NCBI RefSeq assembly: GCF_002979475.1
Contig: NZ_PCOY01000002.1
Coordinates: forward strand, 124,001-188,000
DNA from: Microbacterium sp. MYb62
GTDB lineage: Bacteria > Actinomycetota > Actinomycetes > Actinomycetales > Microbacteriaceae
Direction: 5' to 3'
Length of the DNA stretch: 64,000 bases
In this document: in pieces, positions 53,195 to 62,005 of the stretch
How the letters are laid out: each line of letters begins with the position of its first letter
Numbering within the stretch: position 1 is the stretch's first letter
Translations under genes and position numbers: made by a program
Notes under the pieces: model-generated
Told to the model about the DNA's origin: nothing
The model's input: only the letters and a program-made list of their open reading frames with translations
Database searches by the model: none

Positions 53195-54811
53195 TCAGCG
53201 GCCGGGGGGGAATCGCCGCACGAGGGCGCCGGCCGCCTTGAGCTCCGGCGCACGCATCAGGGCGAGGATCGCGACGTAGACGACGACCACGACGAGGCCG
53301 ATGATCGCGGTCGCGAGGGTACCGGCGATGACGCTCGACGTCGCCCACCCCGAGGTGCCGCCGAGGAGGAGGTAGGCACCCCACCCGGCGAGGCCCGCCG
53401 GGATGCCCGCCACGGAGAAGCGTGCGATGGCGAGCATCCACGTACCGACGCGAAGACCGCCGATCTTCCGGTGCAGAAGCCAGGTCGCCACGATCACCTG
53501 CACCGTACTGGCGATCGACTGCCCGAGGGCGACGGCGGCGGCGAGTTCGGTCAGCGGCAGCACGCCCGCCTGGAGGAGAGCCCACGCGGCCAGGGCAGTT
53601 CCCACGATGAGCACGCACTGGAAGATCGTGAACCAGAAGGGCGTGCGCGTGTCGTCATACGCGTAGAACGTGCGCTGCACGATGAAGAGGATGGTGAGCG
53701 GGATGAGCCCGATCAGATAGCAGAGGAGAACGAGGGCGGCCGACTGCGCATCTTCCGAGGTCTTCGTGAAGACGCGTGATGCGGGGATCGCGGCTGCGGC
53801 CACGGCCGCGACCGCAGCGACGATGAAGAAGAGGAGCGTGCGGATGCTGCGCGCGATGTCGCCGCGCACGTCGTCATGGCGTCCCGCAGCGGCATGCTCG
53901 CTGATCTGTGTGAAGTACGGCGTACCGATGGACAGCACGATGATCGAGTACGGCAGCATGAAGATCAACCAGGCGTTGCCGGTGACGGCGGCCGACGAAC
54001 CCACACCCGAGGCTGCGGCGACGATCCGCCCCTGCACGATCCCGGCGGCGAGGCTGGCGAAGGCCATGAGGAACGTCCATCCGGCCAGGCGTCCCACATC
54101 GCCGAGACCGACACCGCGCCACCGGAAGTCGGGCTTGAGCGAGAGGCCGGTGCGACGCCAGAACAGCAGCAGGACGACAGCCTGGAGCACGATTCCGCCG
54201 GTCGCCGTGCCGCCGAGCGCGCTGATCATCTCGGGTGTCCAGTCGACCGCCTGGGTCGGTACCGGCGCGAAGAGCGCACCGATGAGGACGAATCCGATGA
54301 TCGACACGACGTTGTTGATGACCGGTGCCCAGGTAAACGGCCCGAAGATGCGTCGGGCGTTCAGAGCCTCGCCCAGAAGGGCGTACAGGCCGTAGAAGAG
54401 GATCTGCGGCAGGCACCAGTATGCGAGCGCCGTCGCCATGGCCTGCACCGACGGCGGAGCCGTGCCCGCCACCAGTGTCACCAGCCACGGCGCCGCCGCC
54501 GTCGCGAGGGCGGTCACGGCGACCAGGACGACGGTCCCCAGGGTGAAGAGCTTCGAGATGAAGGCGTTCCCCCCATCGGCATCCGCCGTCGCCTTGACGA
54601 TCTGGGGAACGATGACCGCAGTGAGGATCCCGACGGAGATCAGGGAGAACACACTGTTCGGGAGCGTGTTCGCGAAGGCGAACGCGTCGGCCGGACCCGA
54701 TCCGACGGCGCCGATCACCCCGACGAGCACGATGCTGCGCAGCAGTCCGGTGACCCTCGACACCAGGGTGCCGGCGCCGATGACGGCGCTCGCGCGACCG
54801 AGGCTACTCAT
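53195..54811 (-). CDS. murJ: MurJ/MviN lipid II flippase
   Basis: 538 residues from ATG 54811, overlapping the DUF6049 stop by 8 nt. About 14 membrane helices; opens SSLGRASAVIGAGTLVSRVTG (quoted in part), with TLPNSVFSLIS and the basic residues of the central cavity. It flips lipid II for peptidoglycan synthesis. It lacks the long kinase-like and FHA-binding C-terminal extension of mycobacterial MviN, so FhaA control must work differently if it exists. Confidence 0.93.
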   Translation of the reverse strand: MSSLGRASAVIGAGTLVSRVTGLLRSIVLVGVIGAVGSGPADAFAFANTLPNSVFSLISVGILTAVIVPQIVKATADADGGNAFISKLFTLGTVVLVAVTALATAAAPWLVTLVAGTAPPSVQAMATALAYWCLPQILFYGLYALLGEALNARRIFGPFTWAPVINNVVSIIGFVLIGALFAPVPTQAVDWTPEMISALGGTATGGIVLQAVVLLLFWRRTGLSLKPDFRWRGVGLGDVGRLAGWTFLMAFASLAAGIVQGRIVAAASGVGSSAAVTGNAWLIFMLPYSIIVLSIGTPYFTQISEHAAAGRHDDVRGDIARSIRTLLFFIVAAVAAVAAAAIPASRVFTKTSEDAQSAALVLLCYLIGLIPLTILFIVQRTFYAYDDTRTPFWFTIFQCVLIVGTALAAWALLQAGVLPLTELAAAVALGQSIASTVQVIVATWLLHRKIGGLRVGTWMLAIARFSVAGIPAGLAGWGAYLLLGGTSGWATSSVIAGTLATAIIGLVVVVVYVAILALMRAPELKAAGALVRRFPPGR

Positions 54812-56990
54812 TCTTGTCTTCGGTCGTGGGGGCATCCGGTCGGGCTTCCACGGCATCCTCTTCGAGTGATTCGATCTGTGCCTCGACGGCCGCCTCCTCG
54901 GCGGCCTCGCGGCGCTTGCGACGGACGGTGCGGATCACGCCGAGGGCGATCAGCAGGACGGCGAGGCCGCCGAACACGATGAGTCCGATGGTCTCCCACT
55001 CCGCGCGCACGGCGACCCGGACGGTCTGCTCGCCCTGGATCTGCACGCCCGTGGGGCTGTAGAGGCTGAGGCGCAGGTCGACCTCGCCGCTGCCCACCCG
55101 TGCGGAGACGGGAACCTTGACGCGCGTCGTGGAGTTCCCTTGCACGACCGTCTCGATCATCGGCTTGACCTCGAGGCGCGGGTCGGTGGGCGCGGCGAAG
55201 AGCTGCACGGTCACCGGCCAGGGCAGATCGTTGCGCACCGCGATCGGCAGATCGGCGTTGGCGGTGAGGAGCTGGATCGTGCTGGACGGCGGGATGTTGA
55301 CGGCGCCCAGCGTGCCGGTGGTGCGCTCCTGGTGAGCCGCGACCTTCTCGGCGAAGGCCTCCGGCGAGGCGCCGACGGCGAGCGTGCGCATGATGCGGAT
55401 GCGCTCGGGGCTCAGCAGCACCTGCGGGTCGGCGAGGATGGAGGAGAACGCGGTGAGAGTCCCCTCGTCGGCGAGGAGAGTGACGACGGCGGCGGCGCGG
55501 GCCGGGTCGGCCGCGGCGGTGAGGGATGCGGCGACCGGCGCGGTCGCTCGGAGAGCAGACAGCTCGAAGCCGATCGAATCGGCCGTGGAGATGGCATCGC
55601 GCAGTGCATCGGCGGTGCGGTCCTCGTTTCGGTCGAGTCCGATCAGCAGCGGGGCGCCCGCCACCCGGCCCTCGGCGAGCACGAGAAGAGCGGAGGCTTC
55701 GGCGAGCAGTCGCTGACGGTCGAGCGAGTCCTCCTCGGCCGCGACCTCTGACAGGGTCTCCGACGCAGCGGCATCCGTGATCAGCAGGTCCTGACCGCCG
55801 GCCGTCGCGTGCGCTGCACTCTGCCCGCCGACGGAGGCCGAGGAGACGATCGTGGTCGTGCCCTCTCCGAGGTATCCCGCGAATGTGCTCAGATCGTTCA
55901 GGGTCAGATCGTCTTCCGGCCAGAGGATCTGCGGCAGCGCGCCCTCCACGACGATGAGGTCCTCATCACGGGGAAGATCCGAGGTGCCGGTCGGACTGGG
56001 GGAGGGCGACGGGGTCCCGCTCGGCGCGTTCGTCGGCGCCGTGGTGGCCGGTGCCTGCGGGAAGTTCGCTCCCTCCAGGAACGGGGCGAAGGTCGTGGGC
56101 TGGAGAAGCGCCGGGAGACCCGCTTGCGCCTGGGCCGCGGCATCCGCATCACCGAACTGCAGCGCGAACCGCGCGTTCGGCAGGCCGTCGAGCCGCGTGA
56201 GCCACTGCTGTGCCGATTCGGGCGCTGCCGAGCCGAGGACGCGGATCGCCGTGAGGATCGACGGATCGATCGCCAGCACCGCGGTGGTGCCGGCGACCCC
56301 GTCGAGCTGCGCCGTCAACGCGCCGTCGGAGGTGGTGAGCGCCGAGAGCTCGTCGGCGGTGAGCAGCGCACTGACCTCCGGCGTCGCGGTGATCGGCACG
56401 ATCACCCCCACCTGCGTGGTCTGGGAGTCGGCGACGACCAGAACGCTCGTCGCCGTCGACGCCACCGCGGTCGTTCGATCGTCGGCGGAGTTTCGCGTCG
56501 TCGCACCGCTGAGCTCCGCGCGCAGCGGATACACCCCCGGCCCCAGGTCGGCGAGCGTCTCCGCAGGCACGAAGACGTTGGTCGTCGTCGTCGCACCGGC
56601 ATCGACATCGGTCGTCGTGTCGTCGCCGATCACCGCGAACTCGCCCGGAGCCTCGCCATCGTCGAGCCACCCCGTGACGGCGGCGTCGTCGGTGAGCGGC
56701 GTCTTACTGATCTCGACCTGGACACGGCCGCCGGAGAGCTCCGAATCGGTGTCGTTCTCGACGGTGAGCATCGCTGTGGTCGAGGATCCGGGCGCGACGA
56801 GCCCGCGCAGACCGGCGGAGACGTGGAACCCGACGCTCTGATCGCCGTCCGAGGCCGACTGATCGGCGGCGACCGCCGCGCCAGGGACCACGAGGGCACA
56901 CCCGCCCAGTGCGATCGCGAGGACAGCCGTCCTGCCTGCGAGCCGTCGCAGGCGCGCACGGAGGCCGTGCTCGGGGGTGATCGCGGTCAT
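54804..56990 (-). CDS. DUF6049 secreted/membrane-anchored protein
   Basis: 728 residues. A signal peptide (about 1-42, ending PGAAVAADQ), a long Thr/Ala-rich extracytoplasmic part with beta-sandwich character, a Pro/Ser/Thr linker (about 340-360), and one C-terminal membrane helix (about 673-694) followed by a charged tail. DUF6049 genes always sit upstream of murJ in actinobacteria and may help cell-wall assembly. GAGGAAG ribosome site upstream. Confidence 0.9.
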   Translation of the reverse strand: MTAITPEHGLRARLRRLAGRTAVLAIALGGCALVVPGAAVAADQSASDGDQSVGFHVSAGLRGLVAPGSSTTAMLTVENDTDSELSGGRVQVEISKTPLTDDAAVTGWLDDGEAPGEFAVIGDDTTTDVDAGATTTTNVFVPAETLADLGPGVYPLRAELSGATTRNSADDRTTAVASTATSVLVVADSQTTQVGVIVPITATPEVSALLTADELSALTTSDGALTAQLDGVAGTTAVLAIDPSILTAIRVLGSAAPESAQQWLTRLDGLPNARFALQFGDADAAAQAQAGLPALLQPTTFAPFLEGANFPQAPATTAPTNAPSGTPSPSPSPTGTSDLPRDEDLIVVEGALPQILWPEDDLTLNDLSTFAGYLGEGTTTIVSSASVGGQSAAHATAGGQDLLITDAAASETLSEVAAEEDSLDRQRLLAEASALLVLAEGRVAGAPLLIGLDRNEDRTADALRDAISTADSIGFELSALRATAPVAASLTAAADPARAAAVVTLLADEGTLTAFSSILADPQVLLSPERIRIMRTLAVGASPEAFAEKVAAHQERTTGTLGAVNIPPSSTIQLLTANADLPIAVRNDLPWPVTVQLFAAPTDPRLEVKPMIETVVQGNSTTRVKVPVSARVGSGEVDLRLSLYSPTGVQIQGEQTVRVAVRAEWETIGLIVFGGLAVLLIALGVIRTVRRKRREAAEEAAVEAQIESLEEDAVEARPDAPTTEDKNE

Positions 56991-57083
56991 GAAGGTCTTC
57001 CTCGAACGCCCGGAAAGGGGCTGATCGTGAGTACTGACCTCCTGATTCTAGGAGGCGCGAGAAAGGAGAACCCTGAAGACGCG

Positions 57084-57089
57084 TAGAGT
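57084..57089 (+). promoter_or_regulatory. -10 box of the methyltransferase gene (leaderless)
   Basis: TAGAGT, 7 nt before the GTG at 57097. It overlaps an alternative GTG at 57088. Confidence 0.5.
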
Positions 57090-57096
57090 GACGGCC

Positions 57097-58599
57097 GTGT
57101 CCGACACCCCCGCACCCGTTTCCGACCCGCTCCGTAGCGCCGCGCTCGCCGCGGATCTCGACAGCGCGGACCTCCGCTCCGAGCCGCTTCGGCGCCTGTG
57201 GGGTGAGGAAGCAGACGACGCTCTCGCGCGCGGGATGCGTGAGCCGATCCTGCGTGCGATCGCGGGTGATGCCGGTGTGCTCGCGACGCTGGGCCGGCTT
57301 CTCGTGCTCGGGATGCCGCAGCCTCGAGACGCCGTCACCTCAGCTCTCCCGCGGCTCGGAGTGGAGGGGCTCGTGGCCCTCGGACTCGCGACGACCGATG
57401 CGGAGACCGTGACGCCGACCGCTCTGCTGCGCCCGCAGTCGTTCGTCGATGCCGACGGGGTGGGGGAATGGTGGATCGCCAGCGACCTCGACGAGGTGGC
57501 TCTCGACGGCGTCCTGCCTCCCGACCACGTGCTCGGCGTCGGAGGGGCGTCTCGCACCCTCGCCGAGATCATCGTCCCGATCGAGGTGGAGCGCGCTCTC
57601 GATCTGGGCACCGGATGCGGCATCCAGGCGCTTCTCGTCGCGCGCCGGGCCGGTTGGGTCGTCGCGACCGACATCTCCTCGCGCGCACTGGCGTTCGCGG
57701 AGCTCAACGCCCGGCTCAACGGGGTCACGAACATCGAGTTCCGGCACGGCAGCATGTTCGAGCCGGTGGCGGGGGAGGCCTTCGATCTGATCGTCTCCAA
57801 CCCGCCCTTCGTGATCACTCCGCGTGCGGAGGGCGTGCCCGCATACGAATACCGCGACGGCGGGCTGGTGGGGGATGCGCTCGTCGAGCAGTTCGTGCGC
57901 AGCGCGCCCGCGTTCCTGACGCAGAACGGCATCGCTCAGCTGCTCGGCAACTGGGAGTCGAGGGCGGGGGTCGCCGGCCTCGCTCGCCTGGACGCCTGGG
58001 TGCCCACGGAGCTCGACCTCTGGGTGGTCGAGCGCGAGGAGCTGTCGCCCCTCGGCTACGCGGAGCTGTGGATCCGTGATGGCGGCACGACGCCGCGCGA
58101 CCCCGGGTTCACCCCGCTGCTGACCGCCTGGCTGGATGACTTCGCGGCTCGGGGCGTGACATCGATCGGGTTCGGCTACGTGCTGATGCGCAGAGGGACG
58201 TCCGGTGACCCTCTGCGGCGCAGAGAACGTCTCTCGCAGCAGGTCTCGAGCGTCGGGGCGGCCCTGGGCACGGGTCTCGCCGCGCACGACGCGCTCGCCG
58301 GCGGCATGCCCGCGACACTGGTGGTCGCCTCCGACGTCACCGAGGCCCGGCATCTTCTCCCCGGCAACGACGACCCGAGCGTGATCGAGCTGCGTCAGGG
58401 CGGCGGCTTCGCGCGCACCGTGAATGTCGATCCCGCCCTCGCGGGGTTCGTCGGCGCCTGCGACGGCGAGCTCACGGTCGGGCAGATCGCCTCCGCGTTG
58501 GCCGATCTCTTCGAGGTCCCGCTCGCCGAACTGTGGGGGGAACTCGAGCCCCGCATCCGGTCGCTCGTGCTCGACGGCATCCTCGTGCCGGGGGAATAG
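57097..58599 (+). CDS. Class I SAM-dependent methyltransferase
   Basis: 500 residues from GTG 57097, chosen because a TAGAGT box ends 7 nt before it; GTG 57088 would sit inside that box. An N-terminal domain (1-160) is followed by the Rossmann core with DLGTGCG (169-175) and NPPF (235-238). The NPPF motif points to methylation of a planar nitrogen, as in rRNA, DNA or release factor methylation. A C-terminal domain of about 150 residues follows. The exact target is unknown. Confidence 0.88.
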   Translation: MSDTPAPVSDPLRSAALAADLDSADLRSEPLRRLWGEEADDALARGMREPILRAIAGDAGVLATLGRLLVLGMPQPRDAVTSALPRLGVEGLVALGLATTDAETVTPTALLRPQSFVDADGVGEWWIASDLDEVALDGVLPPDHVLGVGGASRTLAEIIVPIEVERALDLGTGCGIQALLVARRAGWVVATDISSRALAFAELNARLNGVTNIEFRHGSMFEPVAGEAFDLIVSNPPFVITPRAEGVPAYEYRDGGLVGDALVEQFVRSAPAFLTQNGIAQLLGNWESRAGVAGLARLDAWVPTELDLWVVEREELSPLGYAELWIRDGGTTPRDPGFTPLLTAWLDDFAARGVTSIGFGYVLMRRGTSGDPLRRRERLSQQVSSVGAALGTGLAAHDALAGGMPATLVVASDVTEARHLLPGNDDPSVIELRQGGGFARTVNVDPALAGFVGACDGELTVGQIASALADLFEVPLAELWGELEPRIRSLVLDGILVPGE

Positions 58600-58627
58600 C
58601 TCAGAGATTCATGCGTTGGAATACACC

Positions 58628-59683
58628 ATGAAGGCTTTCGGATTCCTCTCCTTCGGGCACTACGCGGATGTGCCCGGCTCGGCGACCCGCACCGCGGGCG
58701 ACATGTTGAAGCAGACCATCGCGATCGCCGAGGGTGCGGACGAGATCGGTGTGAACGGCGCCTATGTGCGCGTGCACCACTGGGCGCGCCAGGCCGCCTC
58801 TCCCATGCCGCTGCTCACGGCCATGGCCGCTCGCACGCAGCGCATCGAGGTCGGAACCGGTGTGATCGACATGCGCTACGAGAACCCGTTCCAGTTCGCC
58901 GAGGAGGCGGCCGCCCTCGATCTGATCGCCGACGGCCGCATCGCCCTCGGGGTGAGCCGTGGTTCACCCGAGACGGCACTGCGCGGCTACGAGACCTTCG
59001 GGTACGTCGACGAGGAGGACACCGACCGGGGCAGTGTCATCGCCCGCGAGAAGTTCGACCTCTTCCTGCGCGCGATCGACGGCGAGGGCATGGCTCCCGG
59101 CGACCCGCGCATGGTGGGCGCCGGCCGCTACCTTGCGATCGAACCGCAGTCGCCGACGCTTCGCGATCACATCTGGTGGGGATCCGCCTCACGGGCGACC
59201 GCGATCGAGACGGGCCGCAAGGGACTCAACCTGATGAGCTCGACCCTGGTCACCGAGGCCACGGGGCAGCCCTTCCACGAGCTCCAGCGCGAGCAGATCG
59301 ACCAGTTCCGCTCCGCCTACAAGGAGGCCGGTCACTCGGGAGCCCCACGGGTCTCGGTCAGTCGCAGCGTCTTCCCGCTGGTCTCCGACATGGACCGTGC
59401 GTACTTCGGACTGCGCAGTGAGGAGAACGCCGATCAGATCGGCATCATCGACGGGTTCCGCTCCACGTTCGGCAAGACTTACGCGGCAGCACCCGACGTC
59501 CTCATCGAGCAGCTGAAGCAGGACGAGGCGGTGATGGCCGCCGACACCCTGATGCTGACGATCCCGAACCAGCTCGGGCCGGACTACAACCTGCACGTGC
59601 TGGAGTCGTTCGCGAAGCACGTCGCGCCGGCGCTGGGGTGGAAGCCGAATACGGAGGGTCCGGTTCAGGGCGACGCGATCTGA
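58628..59683 (+). CDS. LLM-class flavin-dependent oxidoreductase (luciferase-like)
   Basis: 351 residues from ATG 58628. Bacterial luciferase-like barrel with AFGFLSFGHYADV at the start and RIALGVSRGSPE in the flavin phosphate region. It uses reduced FMN (or F420) and oxygen on an unknown substrate. The longer open frame upstream lies in the methyltransferase gene and is not used. Confidence 0.88.
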   Translation: MKAFGFLSFGHYADVPGSATRTAGDMLKQTIAIAEGADEIGVNGAYVRVHHWARQAASPMPLLTAMAARTQRIEVGTGVIDMRYENPFQFAEEAAALDLIADGRIALGVSRGSPETALRGYETFGYVDEEDTDRGSVIAREKFDLFLRAIDGEGMAPGDPRMVGAGRYLAIEPQSPTLRDHIWWGSASRATAIETGRKGLNLMSSTLVTEATGQPFHELQREQIDQFRSAYKEAGHSGAPRVSVSRSVFPLVSDMDRAYFGLRSEENADQIGIIDGFRSTFGKTYAAAPDVLIEQLKQDEAVMAADTLMLTIPNQLGPDYNLHVLESFAKHVAPALGWKPNTEGPVQGDAI

Positions 59684-59710
59684 CCCGGGGTGCACGAAGC
59701 GATCCGTCGA

Positions 59711-59716
59711 TAGACT
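59711..59716 (+). promoter_or_regulatory. -10 box of the 63-residue gene (leaderless)
   Basis: TAGACT, 7 nt before the GTG at 59724. Confidence 0.5.
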
Positions 59717-59723
59717 TCCGCTC

Positions 59724-59915
59724 GTGAAGAAGATCGACGGGACACTGCTGCTGACCTGGATGCTGCTTCTCGGAGGGTTCTTCCTGGTGCGCAGCTCGGA
59801 AGACTTCCTGCAAGGGCTGGGGTACGCGTTCGTTCTCGGTGCGTGCGTTTTCCAGCTCCGGTACATCCTGAGATCGGTCAGCGAGTATCGGAAGCGTCAG
59901 CTCACCGAGAGCTAG
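59724..59915 (+). CDS. Small membrane protein (63 aa)
   Basis: 63 residues, two hydrophobic helices (about 6-24 and 30-47) and a basic C-terminus (YRKRQLTES). Not a recognised family. A -10 hexamer sits just before the GTG. In the same frame, right after its TAG stop, follows the LPATG anchor remnant described next. Confidence 0.65.
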   Translation: MKKIDGTLLLTWMLLLGGFFLVRSSEDFLQGLGYAFVLGACVFQLRYILRSVSEYRKRQLTES

Positions 59916-60125
59916 CCCTGGCCGATCAGCCATGAACAGCACGTCGCCACCATCCGCGGCTTCCCCGCGGCAGGTCCCGGGGCAGGCGGCGGCATCGACG
60001 CGGGCCGACTGCCGGCGACGGGACTCGGACCCGACACGTTCCTCTGGGCCGCGGGCGGCGCCGGCGTGGTGCTCCTCGGAGCGATACTCCTGGTTACCGC
60101 CCGCCGCCGCTCCCGTCGGAAGTAG
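59916..60125 (+). pseudogene. Remnant of an LPxTG cell-wall anchor (no start codon)
   Basis: In the frame ending at TAG 60123-60125 the codons read a Gly/Ala-rich stretch, then LPATG, a hydrophobic helix (TFLWAAGGAGVVLLGAILLV) and the basic tail ARRRSRRK: a complete sortase sorting signal. Upstream in frame there is only the stop of the 63-residue gene (59913-59915) and no ATG, GTG or TTG. It is probably the tail of a lost surface-protein gene. Readthrough of the TAG is an alternative. Confidence 0.6.
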
Positions 60126-60134
60126 GCCGCGCGC

Positions 60135-61898
60135 TCACCCGCCCTTCGGAGGTCCGAACAGCTCCTCGCCGTGCTCGTGGAGGAGCTTGTACGCATCGGC
60201 GAAGGTCTCCGGTTCCGGCTCGCCGGGCTTGCCGTACCTCGCGATGAGGAGTCCGAGCAGCCCCCGCGCCGGTGGCGTGAGCGGCTTCATCTGATCCCTC
60301 TCGCCGGGCTGCGGGGCCGCGTCCTCCGGGTTGGGCGGGGTGTACGCGGGGGTGGTCACCGGCCAGTCGGCCGGATGCCGGGGCTTGTCGAGGTTCACGA
60401 CGTTCATCAGCGTGTTGGCGGACTGGTCGCGGTCGTTGAGCGGCTTCAGTCCGTGCAGGCGCGAGAGGGTCGCCGTGACCGAGCCGTGATGCATCTCGTC
60501 GTGGATGATGGTGCCGCGCCGCGTGTAGGCCGACACGGCGATCGCCGGAACGCGGCATCCGAGTCGATCGAACGTGAAGCCCATCTCTCCCGCCTCGGTG
60601 TCGGGCGTGGGCTTGGTCGCGGCGGGCGGGGGGACGTGGTCGTAGCAGCCGCCGTGCTCGTCGAAGGTGATCAGCAGCAGGGTGTTGACGGCGTTCGAAC
60701 CCTCGGGAGAAGCGCTCGTGCGCACCGCCTCGTAGATGTCGTGGATGAGCCGATCGCCGGCGCGGACATCCGAGATCGCGCTGTCGAACACGTCCTCGCC
60801 ATCGACGTCGCTCTCGCGGGGTGACCCGAACGGCGGATGGAAGTCGTTGTGGTCGTAGACCATCCTCGGCTCGATGAAGGCGTATGCGGGGAGCTTCCCG
60901 GCCTTCGCCTCGGCGTAGAAGTCTTCCATGGTGCCGAAGTGATCGGTGCGCCAATACTTCTCCAGGACGGCGGCATGCAGCATTCCCGTGAACGAGACGA
61001 GTTGGAGCTTGTCGATGTAGATCTTCCAGTTCAGCTTCTTGTCTTCGAGCCGGTTGAAGACGGTCGGTGCGGCGGGGGCGTCGAGCCACTTCTTGTAGCC
61101 GCCGCCCGCCTGGTTGGTGACGAATCCGTGCGAGGTGGATGCGTGGAAGAACGAACGGTTGCAGAAGGTCTGCGAGGGCACACCGGCGTACCAGTGGTCG
61201 AAGACCGCGAACTCCGATGCCAGTGTCGACAGGACCGGCAGCATCTCGGGCGAGAACGAACCCATGATGTGCGCGGCCTCTTCGGGCTTCGGCTCGACGC
61301 CCTTGCGCAGACGGCGGAAGTTGATGATGTAGTCCTCGAGGAACCCCGACATCGTGGCCTTCTCGCCGTGCGTCGGCGCGTTGAAGGGCGCGGTCATCTG
61401 GTCGACGAACAGGTCGGCGTTCGTCTTCGGGTCGACGGTGCCGAAGATCTGGGTGTTGACGTGCGGATACTCCTCACCCGGGTCCGGGTCGGGGAGGCTC
61501 ATGATCCGGTCCGTATCGCCCTCGTACACGTGGGCGTCGACGACCGTGCCGTCGGCCGCGGTGTTGCTGAACGAGCCGAAGTTCAGCCCCTCGAACTTCT
61601 CGCCCTTCGGCAGGTTCTCCTTCGAGTACAGATACCCGAGCAGGTTGTCGAAGGAGCGGTTCTCGCCCATCACCACGACGATGTGGTCGAAACCCGGCTC
61701 GCTCCGCGGGGCGAGCGCGGCGAACGGATCCGGATCTTCGGCGAAGCCGTCGCGCCCCCCGCCTGCCACCGACGCTCCGATGGCCGCCCCTCCGGCGCCG
61801 CCGACCACCGCACCGGCGAGAGCCGCACCGCCGATCCTGAAGAAGCCACGGCGGGACGTGTCGGAGACAGCGGGGGAGGAGGAGTCGTCATCGGCCAC
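60135..61898 (-). CDS. Tat-exported phosphoesterase (phospholipase C/acid phosphatase family)
   Basis: 587 residues from GTG 61898, with a TAGGAT box 6 nt before it. A twin-arginine signal (SRRGFFRIGG) and a Gly/Ala-rich segment follow. The phosphoesterase domain opens VVVMGENRSFDNLLGYL with the conserved Glu and Asn; later come TFDEHGGCYDHVPPP and the histidine-containing GVPSQTFCNRSFFHA. It hydrolyses phospholipid or phosphate esters outside the cell. Confidence 0.9.
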   Translation of the reverse strand: MADDDSSSPAVSDTSRRGFFRIGGAALAGAVVGGAGGAAIGASVAGGGRDGFAEDPDPFAALAPRSEPGFDHIVVVMGENRSFDNLLGYLYSKENLPKGEKFEGLNFGSFSNTAADGTVVDAHVYEGDTDRIMSLPDPDPGEEYPHVNTQIFGTVDPKTNADLFVDQMTAPFNAPTHGEKATMSGFLEDYIINFRRLRKGVEPKPEEAAHIMGSFSPEMLPVLSTLASEFAVFDHWYAGVPSQTFCNRSFFHASTSHGFVTNQAGGGYKKWLDAPAAPTVFNRLEDKKLNWKIYIDKLQLVSFTGMLHAAVLEKYWRTDHFGTMEDFYAEAKAGKLPAYAFIEPRMVYDHNDFHPPFGSPRESDVDGEDVFDSAISDVRAGDRLIHDIYEAVRTSASPEGSNAVNTLLLITFDEHGGCYDHVPPPAATKPTPDTEAGEMGFTFDRLGCRVPAIAVSAYTRRGTIIHDEMHHGSVTATLSRLHGLKPLNDRDQSANTLMNVVNLDKPRHPADWPVTTPAYTPPNPEDAAPQPGERDQMKPLTPPARGLLGLLIARYGKPGEPEPETFADAYKLLHEHGEELFGPPKGG

Positions 61899-61904
61899 GA
61901 GGCG

Positions 61905-61910
61905 ATCCTA
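61905..61910 (-). promoter_or_regulatory. -10 box of the phosphoesterase gene (leaderless)
   Basis: TAGGAT on the minus strand, 6 nt before the GTG at 61898. Confidence 0.55.
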
Positions 61911-61965
61911 TGACCGTGTCGCGTCTCGTCGGTGATGCCGCCCAGACGACACGTATTCCGAGGGG

Positions 61966-61999
61966 GGGCGCCGTCGAGTCCGAGAACCCGACGGCGCCC
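61966..61999 (-). terminator. Hairpin after the purple-acid-phosphatase gene
   Basis: Perfect 11-bp stem (61966-61976 with 61989-61999), 7 nt past the stop; no clear T-run. Confidence 0.5.
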
Positions 62000-62005
62000 G
62001 GTGCA

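Noticed and set aside
59932..60294. 120-codon frame starting ATG 59932
   Set aside because: It is in a different frame from the LPATG remnant, overlaps the phosphoesterase gene in antisense, and has no recognisable domain.
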